A stretch of 64,000 bases of DNA from Planobispora longispora (GTDB lineage Bacteria; Actinomycetota; Actinomycetes; Streptosporangiales; Streptosporangiaceae), in contig NZ_BOOH01000033.1 in NCBI RefSeq assembly GCF_016863135.1, positions 140,077-204,076 of the forward strand, in the 5' to 3' direction. The position numbers and the translations under genes are program-made. Numbering within the stretch: position 1 is the stretch's first letter; every line of letters begins with the position of its first letter. The notes beneath the pieces are model-generated. The model did no database searches and had not been told where the DNA came from. It worked only from the letters and a program-made list of their open reading frames with translations. Positions 54,336-62,224 of the stretch are shown in pieces.

Positions 54336-54932
54336 ATGGAAAGGCTTCTGAGACGGATACGGCTCGCGGGAGCGATGATATGCGTCGGCGCGGCCTCCTG
54401 GGCGGCGGGGACGATCATCGCGGGCGAGGCCATCCAGACGCGCATCGTGCACGTCTCGACGGTCACCGGGATCCTCTACCTGCTGGGCGTCGCCGCGCTC
54501 GCCTGGACGGTCATGGCGACCGGGGCCCTCAAGAGCCGGGTGATCCCGATCGTGCAGCTCGTCCTGCTGGCGGGGGCGCTGGTGTACAGCGTCGCCTCGT
54601 TCGGCTACCGCTTCCACGACGACATGACGGGCTGGCTGGTCGTGACAGATGTGTGCTGGCCGCTGGCCAACCTGTGCACCCTCGTCATGGGGATCGCCAT
54701 AGCCTGGGCGGGCCGGTGGTCTGGCCTGCTGCGCTGGTGCCCGCTGCTCTGCGGGGGCTGGCTGGTCGTGATGATCCCGGTGAAGAACATCCTCGGAATG
54801 GGCGTGGGCGTCTACGTCAGCGCCGCCTGGCTGCTGGGCTCCTACGCGGCGCTGGGACTGGCACTGGCGCTGCGCCCCGCCGCCGCCCTGCCTCGCGGGA
54901 CGGCGGCGACGGCCGTCACCGCCGGAGTGTGA
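54336..54932 (+). CDS. Six-helix membrane protein of unknown function
   Basis: This 198-residue protein starts at the ATG at 54336 with GAAGGGAA 5-12 bases upstream. Hydrophobic segments run through it: about 10-30, 44-62, 70-88, 104-124, 130-146 and 155-175. It has no charge clusters or motifs that define a transporter. It is divergent from the kinase at 54133 and convergent with the E2 gene. The context suggests a target or input of that two-component system, but nothing stronger can be said. Confidence 0.7.
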   Translation: MERLLRRIRLAGAMICVGAASWAAGTIIAGEAIQTRIVHVSTVTGILYLLGVAALAWTVMATGALKSRVIPIVQLVLLAGALVYSVASFGYRFHDDMTGWLVVTDVCWPLANLCTLVMGIAIAWAGRWSGLLRWCPLLCGGWLVVMIPVKNILGMGVGVYVSAAWLLGSYAALGLALALRPAAALPRGTAATAVTAGV

Positions 54933-54977
54933 CCACCCCCGCCGTGGGTCCCGGCGCCGCGGCCGGCGGGGTGCGGA

Positions 54978-56264
54978 TCACTGGAGTTCCTCGCGGAGCG
55001 CGGCGAGGAACAGGGCGGCGTCCCGGCCGTTGACCAGGCGGTGGTCGTAGGCCAGGCCGATGTCGGCGACGGTCCGTACGGTCACCGCGCCGTCGGCGGC
55101 CAGGACGACCTCCGGCCGGGGGGAGGTCACCGCGAGGGCGGCGGCCGTGCCGGGCAGGACGATCGGGACGGCCAGGATCACGTCGGCGTCGGTGTGCAGG
55201 GTGACGGTGATGTTCGCCCCGGTCAGGTCCTTCTCCCGGAAGTCGCCGGTGGCGGCGGCCAGCCGGTGGCGCATCATCGTGGCGGCGATGTCGCGCAGGG
55301 AGCCGGTCTCGCGGACGACCGGCACGTACAGGCCCTCGCCCAGGTCGAAGGTGACCCCGACGCACGGGGCGTCGGACAGCCGGACCACCGGCCCGGCCGG
55401 GCCGCCGGACGCGCCCCCCGCCTCTTCCCCGACGGAGGCGAACAGCAGCGGGAACCTCCCGTGCAGCCCGGCCACCGCCCGCACGAACAGCTCGGGCAGG
55501 CCGACCGGGCGGCGCACCTCGCGGGTCAGCCCGCGGGCCCGTTCCAGGGCCGGGCCGACATCGAAGCGCATCACGGTGTAGGCGGCCGGGACCGTCCGGT
55601 GGGAGAGGGTCACGGCGCGGGCCACGGCCCGCTGGACGCGCGACAGCTCGTGCCTCCCGGCCGCGTCCTCCGTCGCCGTACGGCCCGCCTCCGCACGGTC
55701 CGCGCCGCCCGCCTCCGCACGGCCGGTGTCATCCGCGCCGCCCACGTCTACGCCCACGCCGCCCGCGGCGGCGTCCGCGGCGGCGAGGCGCTCGACGTCG
55801 GCCCGCCGGACCAGCGGCAGCCCCAGGGCCAGCACCCGGTCCTCGGCGACGCCCAGTTCCAGCATCGCGGCGCGGGCCGGGGCGGTGATCAGGGAGTCGG
55901 CCGCTCCGGCGGGCGCTCCGGCCGCCGCACCGCCGGCGGCCCCGGATGACGCTCCGCCGGACGGCCCCCCGGAGGCCGCCGCGGATTCCGCGGAGTCCCC
56001 GGCGGGCGCGTGGGCCCCGGAGGCGGCGGCGCCCTCGGAGAGGATGCGGGCCAGTACGGCGCCCGGGGTGATCCAGGTGTCCTTGGCCGCGGCGTGGACG
56101 AGCAGGCCCGAGGCGACCGCCTCGATCTCGTCGGCGGCCTTGGAGGTCTCCAGGACCGCCACCGCCTCCCCGGCGCGCACCGGCTCGCCGTCGCCGACGA
56201 GCCACTCCACGACCAGGTACTCGGTGTCCTGGTTGTTCAGCTTGGGGACGAGGACGTCAGTCAC
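54978..56264 (-). CDS. Lipoyl E2 acyltransferase of a 2-oxoacid dehydrogenase-type complex
   Basis: This 428-residue E2 has a lipoyl domain (1-75) with the lipoylated Lys42 in LETSKAADEIEA. An Ala/Gly linker follows (75-120), then a small peripheral-subunit-binding segment (123-160), a second Ala/Glu linker, and the catalytic domain (about 195-428). The catalytic His408 is present in AYDHRLVNGRDAALF, but the usual Asp of DHRxxDG is Asn412. It should receive an acyl group from E1 and pass it on; the acceptor may be the carrier protein of this operon rather than CoA. The start overlaps the E1-beta stop by 8 bases. Confidence 0.85.
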   Translation of the reverse strand: MTDVLVPKLNNQDTEYLVVEWLVGDGEPVRAGEAVAVLETSKAADEIEAVASGLLVHAAAKDTWITPGAVLARILSEGAAASGAHAPAGDSAESAAASGGPSGGASSGAAGGAAAGAPAGAADSLITAPARAAMLELGVAEDRVLALGLPLVRRADVERLAAADAAAGGVGVDVGGADDTGRAEAGGADRAEAGRTATEDAAGRHELSRVQRAVARAVTLSHRTVPAAYTVMRFDVGPALERARGLTREVRRPVGLPELFVRAVAGLHGRFPLLFASVGEEAGGASGGPAGPVVRLSDAPCVGVTFDLGEGLYVPVVRETGSLRDIAATMMRHRLAAATGDFREKDLTGANITVTLHTDADVILAVPIVLPGTAAALAVTSPRPEVVLAADGAVTVRTVADIGLAYDHRLVNGRDAALFLAALREELQ

Positions 56265-57246
56265 GCAGGGCCTCCCGTACGGCGCGGTGGATCGCGGACT
56301 CGGTGATGAGGACCTCCCGCTCCAGGTGGGCGGCGGTGGGGATGACCGACGCCGCAGAGTGGACCAGGCGGACCGGGCCGCGCAGCCGGTCCCAGGCGCG
56401 CTGGTGGACCAGGTGGGCGACCTCGCCGCCCCAGGTTCCGCCGGCGGTGCTCTCCTCGGCGACCAGCACGACCTCCCCGAGGTACGGCAGCAGCGCCCCG
56501 ACCTCCAGCGGGTACAGCCGGGACGGCACCAGCAGCCGGCAGGAGATCTCCTCCTCCAGCAGCAGCGACCGCATCGCCCCCAGCGCCCGGTGCGCCGTCC
56601 CGCCCGGCGCGACGATCACGCAGTCGGGGCGGGCGGCCGGTTCCGGCAGGGCCGGGTCCACCACGGCCAGCTCGCCGTCGCGGCGGACCGTGAACAGCGG
56701 GTCCGCCTGGCCCATCGGCCGGGTGTAGAGGATCTTGTCCTCGAAGAACAGGCACGGCTCGCCCCGCTCCACCATGGCCGCGAAGACCTCGCGGTTGTCG
56801 TGGAAGGGCGACATCTCGTACAGCGCCAGGCCGGGCATGCCGATGAAGTGCTTCTGCAGGCTCTGGCTGTGCGTGGGACCGTAGCCCCGGCCGCCGCCGG
56901 TGGGGCAGCGAACGATCATCCGCAGCGGCAGGCGGGAGCCGTACATCGACACCGACTTGGCGGCGAAGTTGCACAGCTGGTCGAAGGCGAGTGCGGCGAA
57001 GTCGCCGAACATGATCTCGGCCACCGCCGTGTTGCCGGTCAGGGCGAGCCCGGCCGCGACCCCGGTGAGGGCGCCCTCGCTGATCGGCGTGGTGATCACC
57101 CGGTCGGGGAAGCGGGTGGACAGCCCCTTCGTGATCTTGAAGGCGCCGCCGTACGGGTCGAGGACGTCCTCGCCCAGCACGTACGCCGTGGGATCGTCGT
57201 CGAGCAGCCCGTGCAGGGCGGCGTTGAGGTTCTCGGCTACGCGCAC
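56257..57246 (-). CDS. E1 beta subunit of a thiamine-dependent dehydrogenase
   Basis: This 329-residue protein starts at the GTG at 57246, with GAGGTGG 5 bases upstream. It carries the transketolase-type pyrimidine-binding domain with GEDVLDPYGGAFKITKGL (about 24-41) and ITTPISEGALTGVAAGLAL, including the conserved Glu. FEDKILYTRPMG and the C-terminal AEESTAGGTWGGEVAHLVH are typical of pyruvate/acetoin dehydrogenase beta subunits. It overlaps E1-alpha by about 10 bases and E2 by 8, so the three are translationally coupled. The substrate is not determined. Confidence 0.88.
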   Translation of the reverse strand: MRVAENLNAALHGLLDDDPTAYVLGEDVLDPYGGAFKITKGLSTRFPDRVITTPISEGALTGVAAGLALTGNTAVAEIMFGDFAALAFDQLCNFAAKSVSMYGSRLPLRMIVRCPTGGGRGYGPTHSQSLQKHFIGMPGLALYEMSPFHDNREVFAAMVERGEPCLFFEDKILYTRPMGQADPLFTVRRDGELAVVDPALPEPAARPDCVIVAPGGTAHRALGAMRSLLLEEEISCRLLVPSRLYPLEVGALLPYLGEVVLVAEESTAGGTWGGEVAHLVHQRAWDRLRGPVRLVHSAASVIPTAAHLEREVLITESAIHRAVREALRD

Positions 57247-58181
57247 GGCGACCACCTCGACGGCGGGCGGGCGGCGACCTCGTCGGCCACGCCCTCGACC
57301 AGGGCCCGGGCCGGGCCGTCGAACCGGTGGAAGTGCTCGGGATGGTCCTGGGCGTAGCGGGCGTACCAGTCGTTCTCCGCCGCCGCCCGGACCGCCTCCG
57401 GCGGGCGGGTGTCGTCGCCCTTGCTGTGCGGGCCGAGGCGGTGGGTGACGAACTCCGCCGCCAGCGGCCGGCCCTCCCGGACCCGCGCGACCAGCGGCTC
57501 CAGCCCGGCGCGGATCTCGTTGACGTCGCCGGAGACCACGAGGTGGTGGTCGACGCCGAACGCCGCCGCCCGGCCGGCGACGGTGCCCGCCATCTGCGCG
57601 GCGGTGGGCGTGGACTGGGCGATGCCGTTGTTCTCCACGACGACCAGCAGCGGGAGCCGCCAGAGCGCGGCCAGGTTGAGCGCCTCGTAGACCGCGCCCT
57701 CCCCCCACGTGCCGTCGCCGATGTACACGCAGGCCAGGGCGCCGGGGTCGGTCCGCCGCAGGTGGAGGGCGACGCCCGCGGCCACCGGCAGGCTCTCGCC
57801 CTGCACCCCGGTGGACAGGTAGCGGTCGCGGTGGATGTGCTGGCTGCCGCCCACCCCGCCGCAGACCGCGCCCTCCCGGCCCATGATCTCCGCCAGCAGG
57901 CCGTGCGCGTCGCCGAACCGGGCCAGGTAGTGGCCGTGGCCCCGGTGGTTGCTGAACACGAAGTCGGCGGGGCCCAGCAGGGTGCGCAGCGCCACCGGCA
58001 CGTACTCCTGGCCCAGGCAGGTGTGCGTGGTGCCGTTCAGCTCGCCCCTGCCGTACAGCTGGAGCAGCTTCAGCTCGAAGTGCCGGATCAGCAGCAGCAG
58101 TTCGAGGTCGTCGTCGGACAGGCGGGAGAGCCCGGGCCGGCCGGTCGCCGGGTCGAGGGCCGGGACGAGGGTCTCAGTCAT
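57237..58181 (-). CDS. E1 alpha subunit of a thiamine-dependent dehydrogenase
   Basis: This 314-residue subunit has the thiamine diphosphate motif GDGTWGEG (155-162) through ENN (183-185). The N-terminal HFELKLLQLYGRGELNGTTHTCLGQEY is the E1-alpha pattern. HRGHGHYLARFGD and GGVGGSQHIHRDRYLSTG are active-site loops. In mammalian E1 the phosphorylation loop is longer, so this one is of bacterial acetoin/pyruvate type. The ATG overlaps the carrier-protein stop by 8 bases. With E1-beta it would decarboxylate a 2-oxo acid or take a two-carbon unit from a ketose. Confidence 0.9.
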   Translation of the reverse strand: MTETLVPALDPATGRPGLSRLSDDDLELLLLIRHFELKLLQLYGRGELNGTTHTCLGQEYVPVALRTLLGPADFVFSNHRGHGHYLARFGDAHGLLAEIMGREGAVCGGVGGSQHIHRDRYLSTGVQGESLPVAAGVALHLRRTDPGALACVYIGDGTWGEGAVYEALNLAALWRLPLLVVVENNGIAQSTPTAAQMAGTVAGRAAAFGVDHHLVVSGDVNEIRAGLEPLVARVREGRPLAAEFVTHRLGPHSKGDDTRPPEAVRAAAENDWYARYAQDHPEHFHRFDGPARALVEGVADEVAARPPSRWSPCA

Positions 58182-58404
58182 CGCCGAGGATCTTGACGAT
58201 TCCGGCGATGGTGGGGTTGTCGAAGAAGTCGTCCAGCTCGACCTCGACGCCGAGGCGCTTGCGCATCCGGACGATGATCTGCGTGATGGTCAGGGAGTGG
58301 CCGCCGAGGTCGAAGACGTCGTCGTGGTCGCCGATCGGCGAGACGCCCAGGACCTCCTCCCAGATCTCACGGATCTGGTCGGCGCGGGTGGGGACGGAAC
58401 CCAT
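58174..58404 (-). CDS. Acyl/peptidyl carrier protein 1
   Basis: This 76-residue free-standing carrier protein has the phosphopantetheine site Ser37 in DLGGHSLTITQIIVRM, more PCP-like than fatty-acid ACP-like. The acidic helix DDFFDNPTIAGIVKIL is typical. It is the first gene of the overlapping carrier-E1-alpha-E1-beta-E2 run, and 111 bases after the condensation protein gene. It is the likely acceptor of the acyl group made by the E1/E2 subunits. Confidence 0.92.
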   Translation of the reverse strand: MGSVPTRADQIREIWEEVLGVSPIGDHDDVFDLGGHSLTITQIIVRMRKRLGVEVELDDFFDNPTIAGIVKILGDD

Positions 58405-58515
58405 GTCGTGCTCCAGGGGTGTTGCGCGGTTCTTCGGTGGGTCTCGGACGGGTCTCGGTGCGTGCGGCGGCGGTCCGCCGGATGGGGGCGGCCGCGGAGA
58501 GCCGCCGGGAGTCGT

Positions 58516-59967
58516 TCAGTCGCGGGGCTCCAGCTCGCGCAGGCGCAGGCCGGGATCGCGGGCGACCCGGTCCAGCAGCAGGCGCAGATCACCGGCCAGG
58601 CCTTCCGCGTCCGGCACCGCCTCGGGATCGTGCCGCAGGGCGACGACGAGACCGTCCGGCCCGTCCACGCACTGCAGGTGGAGCGCGCCGCGGACGGAGC
58701 CGTTGGGGACGGCCCAGTCCACCGCGCAGTCCAGGCCGGTGAAGACCGGGTCCGGGACGGTGCGGGTGCGGTAGCTGACCGAGACGGGCGCCAGCGCGGC
58801 GTGCGGCCGCAGGCGGGGCAGCGCCCGGCTGAGCGGGACCCGGCGGAACCGGTAGATCTCCCGCAGCCCGGCCCGCAGACCCGCGGCGAAGTCGTGGAAG
58901 GCGCTCTCCGGCTCCGGGCGCGAGGCGACGGGCAGCTCGTTGACGAACACGCCGATGTGCCCGGCGGCCTCGGGAGGCCGGGTGGACAGGTCCACGGCCG
59001 TGGTGACGTCGGCGTTGCCGTACCCGGCCAGCAGGGCGTGCAGCGCGGCGAGGAACGTCTCGAACCGGGTGAGCCCGGCCACCGGCGTCAGGTTCACGGG
59101 GAAGCGCAGCGTACGGCCCCCGGCCGCCCGGCGGGAACGCAGCGCCCGGCCGCGCACCACCGTCTCGCCCGGCTCCCGCCACCGGGCGCCCCAGAACTCC
59201 CGGGCGGCCGGCAGCTCGGCGGCGACCCGCTCGCGTTCGGCCCGGCCGTGGTCGAGCGCCGGCAGCGGGGCGAGCCGCTCGCCGTTGTGCAGGGCGGCCA
59301 GATCGCGGACCAGGATGTCCTTGGAGTGGCCGTCGAAGACCAGGTGGTGGGCGGTGAAGGCGAGCGTGTGCCGTCCGGGGCCGGTCTCGATGAGGGTGAA
59401 CCGCGCCAGCGGCCCCTTCTCCAGGTCGAACGGGGCGAAGACCTCCCGCCGTACGGCCTCGGGCCAGGTGTCCGGGTCCCCGGCCGCGTGACCGTCCGCC
59501 ACGGAGGCGCCCGCGGCGCCCGCAGCGTGACCGTCCGCCCCTGAGACGCCCGCCGGGTCCCCGGCCGTGAACGCCCGTCCGGTCCCGGGCCAGGCCGCCC
59601 GCATGCGCCGTACCGGCACCGGGACGCCGGGGGCCAGCCGCAGGCCTCCGCCCGCCTCGGCCACCACGGAGCCCAGCATCGGGTGCCGGTCCACGACCGC
59701 GGCGCAGGCCGCCAGGAGTTCTGAGCCCGCTGTGTCCCCGCGCGAGCTCATGCCGACTTCTGAGCTCGCTGACGGGTCCGGCTCGCCGCGCAGGTGGACC
59801 AGGAGCGGCATGTGATAGGCGGTTCCCGCCGCCCCCGTCTGCTCGGTCACCCATATCCCCTGCTGGAGGAAAGTGACCTCGGCGCCGTCCGGGCCGGGGG
59901 CGGGCGATGCGGGATCGAAGGCGGGCGGCACGGGGCCGGGAGGCGGGTTCGGCGGGCTCGCGTTCAT
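58516..59967 (-). CDS. Stand-alone condensation-domain protein
   Basis: This 483-residue protein consists of an NRPS-type condensation domain without adenylation or carrier domains. The active site is complete: His207, His208 and Asp212 in AHHLVFDGHS. Other C-domain signatures are LQQGIWV near 35 and RHPMLGSVVAE near 94. A low-complexity insert with two ADGHAAG copies (145-163) interrupts the N-lobe. It probably joins two carrier-bound or amine-bound substrates. It overlaps the ligase stop by 4 bases, so its translation is coupled to it. Confidence 0.9.
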   Translation of the reverse strand: MNASPPNPPPGPVPPAFDPASPAPGPDGAEVTFLQQGIWVTEQTGAAGTAYHMPLLVHLRGEPDPSASSEVGMSSRGDTAGSELLAACAAVVDRHPMLGSVVAEAGGGLRLAPGVPVPVRRMRAAWPGTGRAFTAGDPAGVSGADGHAAGAAGASVADGHAAGDPDTWPEAVRREVFAPFDLEKGPLARFTLIETGPGRHTLAFTAHHLVFDGHSKDILVRDLAALHNGERLAPLPALDHGRAERERVAAELPAAREFWGARWREPGETVVRGRALRSRRAAGGRTLRFPVNLTPVAGLTRFETFLAALHALLAGYGNADVTTAVDLSTRPPEAAGHIGVFVNELPVASRPEPESAFHDFAAGLRAGLREIYRFRRVPLSRALPRLRPHAALAPVSVSYRTRTVPDPVFTGLDCAVDWAVPNGSVRGALHLQCVDGPDGLVVALRHDPEAVPDAEGLAGDLRLLLDRVARDPGLRLRELEPRD

Positions 59968-61529
59968 ACCGGGATCTCCTCGGCCGCGCCGGGAGCCGCA
60001 GCCGCGCCCGAGGCCGTACCGGAGTCCGAGACCGCACCCGGGGCCGTGCCGGAGACGAGGGTTTCACGCAGGGCCCGCTTGTCGGCCTTGCCACCGGCGT
60101 TGCGGGGCAGGGCGGGAACCGTGATCACGTGGGCGGGCAGCTCCTGCGGCGCGAGCCGGTCGGACAGGAAGACGCGGAGCTCCTCGGCCGCCAGCGGCTC
60201 GCGGACGACCAGGGCGACGGCGACGACCGTCCCCAGGACCGGGTGCGGCACCCCGAACGCGGCGGCCTCGACCACGGCCGGGTGGCCGAACACGGCTTCC
60301 TCGACGTGGAGCGTGGAGACCTTGTAGGCGCCGGACTTCACGACGTCGCTCTCGCGGTCGACGAGGTAGAGGTAGCCGTCCGGGTCCAGGCGGCCGAGGT
60401 CGCCCATGCGGACCCAGCCGTCGCGGAAGGTCCCGCTCTCCGGATCGCCGTAGTAGGAGCGCGACGCGGCCGGAGAGCGCATCCAGACCTCGCCGGTCTC
60501 TCCCGGCGCGAGCGGCTCCCCCTCCGGGGTGGCGATTTTGATCCGCCCTCCGGCCACCGCCCGGCCCACGCTGCCGGGGCGCTCCGGATCGAACATCATG
60601 ATCGTCTGGGCGGGTGCCGCCTCGGTCGAGGTGTAGTAGTTGGTGATCGTCGCGTTGGGGAAGGCGCCGGTCAGCGCCTCGGCGACCGTCGAGGGCAGGG
60701 GCGCCGCGGCCGAGCCGAGCAGCAGCACGCTGGACAGGTCGTGCCGCTCCGCGACTCCGGCGTTGAGCAGTTCGATCGCCATCGCCGGGACGAGGAAGAC
60801 CGTCCCCGCGCGGTAGGACTCGATCAGCGCGGCGAAGCGGCCGGGCGTGAAGCGGGGCAGCGTGACCACGGCGGGGTGGGCGTCGAGGGCGTTGATCAGC
60901 ATCGTCTGGCCGGCGTTGGTGCCGATCGGGAAGGCATGGACCAGATGCCGCGAGTGCGCGAACGGGCGCCGCCTGCCGCCGCAGCCGTGGGCCAGGTTCG
61001 CGTGGTTCGCCGCCACACCCTTGGGACGCCCGGTCGTGCCGGAGGTGTAGAGGATCTGCGCCAGGTCTCCGGGATCGGGATCGGCCCTCTCATGGGAGGT
61101 TTCCGCCGCGGAGACCGCCGCGGAGACGGACGCGCCCTCCGCGCGCAGCACCTCCGGCGTCACGGTCCAGCCCTCGGCGGGCGCGTCCGCCCCCTCGGCG
61201 TGGACGACCCCCGCGGCGCCGCAGTGACCGAGCATGAACCGCAGGTCGGCGGGGGCGAGGCGGTCCGAGAGCGGCACGGCCGCCGCCCCGGCCTTGAGCA
61301 CCCCGAAGAACGCCACGGCGTAGTCCGTCCAGTCCCCGCTGCCGAACACCAGCCCCACGCGGTCGCCGCGGGTGACACCGCGCCCCAGCAGGCCGTTCGC
61401 GATCTCGGTCGAGCGTTCTTCCCACTGGCCGTAGGTGAGCGGCGCGGAGCCCCGCACGATCAGCGCGACCCCGTCGGGATCGGCGAGCGCCCGGTCCCTC
61501 AGCAGGCGGGTGACGGTCAGGTTCACCAT
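59964..61529 (-). CDS. AMP-dependent synthetase/ligase (adenylation enzyme)
   Basis: This 521-residue ANL-family enzyme starts at 61529 behind a GGGAGG site; twenty upstream codons are excluded. The P-loop is YTSGTTGRPKG (161-171). The aromatic/Tyr motif is NYYTSTEAAP, followed by GDLGRLDPDGYLYLVDRESDVVKSGAYK. The C-terminal catalytic Lys is in LPRNAGGKADKRAL. The substrate is a carboxylic or amino acid activated as AMP ester for transfer to a carrier protein or CoA. It is the first gene of the minus-strand operon. Confidence 0.92.
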   Translation of the reverse strand: MVNLTVTRLLRDRALADPDGVALIVRGSAPLTYGQWEERSTEIANGLLGRGVTRGDRVGLVFGSGDWTDYAVAFFGVLKAGAAAVPLSDRLAPADLRFMLGHCGAAGVVHAEGADAPAEGWTVTPEVLRAEGASVSAAVSAAETSHERADPDPGDLAQILYTSGTTGRPKGVAANHANLAHGCGGRRRPFAHSRHLVHAFPIGTNAGQTMLINALDAHPAVVTLPRFTPGRFAALIESYRAGTVFLVPAMAIELLNAGVAERHDLSSVLLLGSAAAPLPSTVAEALTGAFPNATITNYYTSTEAAPAQTIMMFDPERPGSVGRAVAGGRIKIATPEGEPLAPGETGEVWMRSPAASRSYYGDPESGTFRDGWVRMGDLGRLDPDGYLYLVDRESDVVKSGAYKVSTLHVEEAVFGHPAVVEAAAFGVPHPVLGTVVAVALVVREPLAAEELRVFLSDRLAPQELPAHVITVPALPRNAGGKADKRALRETLVSGTAPGAVSDSGTASGAAAAPGAAEEIPV

Positions 61530-61954
61530 GTGAACCTCCCAAAAAGATCGGATGTATGCGGGCCGTGGCCGCTCGGCCACCAGGGCCACAACAGGAAAGA
61601 ATCTTTACTATTCCGATTCGAGCGTCAGTCTTACATGATCGAAAGGGTGACGCAAGCCCTTTGCCATGACCCGCCGAGCGGATCCGGAACCCTCTACCTC
61701 AAGGTCTTGCGCACCCCGAACGGAGGTGTAACACTGACGAACCCACCTTATTGAAAGGTTTCTTTCCGGAAACCTCGCTTTCCAGAACCCTGTTCGACAG
61801 CGGCTCCGGTTCCTCCATCGCTGAGACCCGGCCGATCCGGACGCCGACACGTCCTATGTCTGCCGATCGGAGAGGGCGGCCGGCAGCGTCACCTACCGAG
61901 GACGCCGTGGTGCGGGGAAGGGGACGGCACGTCTCGGTGAAACGGAGGGCTGAG
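61530..61954. promoter_or_regulatory. Divergent promoter region of the biosynthetic locus
   Basis: This gap of about 425 bases separates the two operons. On the minus strand TTGCGT (61650-61655), 16 bases, then TAAGACTGACG (61623-61633) points to the ligase. On the plus strand TTGCGC (61707-61712), 16 bases, then TAACACTGACG (61729-61739) points to the second carrier protein. The two 33-base elements share the same -35, spacing and -10/discriminator. AGGTTTC (61756-61762) and GAAACCT (61769-61775) form an inverted repeat downstream of the plus element. Confidence 0.6.
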
Positions 61955-62224
61955 ATGGAGGAAGCGGCCGTGCGGGAAGCCCCGGCGCTCAGGGAGCGGC
62001 TGGCCGCGCTGGTGGCCTGGGCCTCTGACGGGACGGTCACCGCCGCCGAGGCGCTGGCGGCCACGGTGCCGCTGTCCGCGCTGGGGGTCACCTCCCTGGC
62101 GCAGATGCGCCTGATCGACGCGGTGGAGCGGGAGTTCGGCATCGAGTTCGACTTCTCGGACGGCGAGGTCGACGTGCTGAACGACCTGGGAGCCCTGGAG
62201 CGCCGCATCACCGGGGCGGTGTGA
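61955..62224 (+). CDS. Acyl carrier protein 2
   Basis: This carrier protein has 89 residues from the ATG at 61955, preceded by GGAGGG 6 bases upstream. The pantetheine site is Ser47 in SALGVTSLAQMRLIDAV (so the usual Asp-Ser is Thr-Ser). An acidic helix follows (EFGIEFDFSDGEVDVLNDL). The frame is open 68 codons upstream but those lie in the promoter region. Its stop overlaps the start of the next gene (TGATG). It probably serves the second condensation protein. Confidence 0.8.
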   Translation: MEEAAVREAPALRERLAALVAWASDGTVTAAEALAATVPLSALGVTSLAQMRLIDAVEREFGIEFDFSDGEVDVLNDLGALERRITGAV

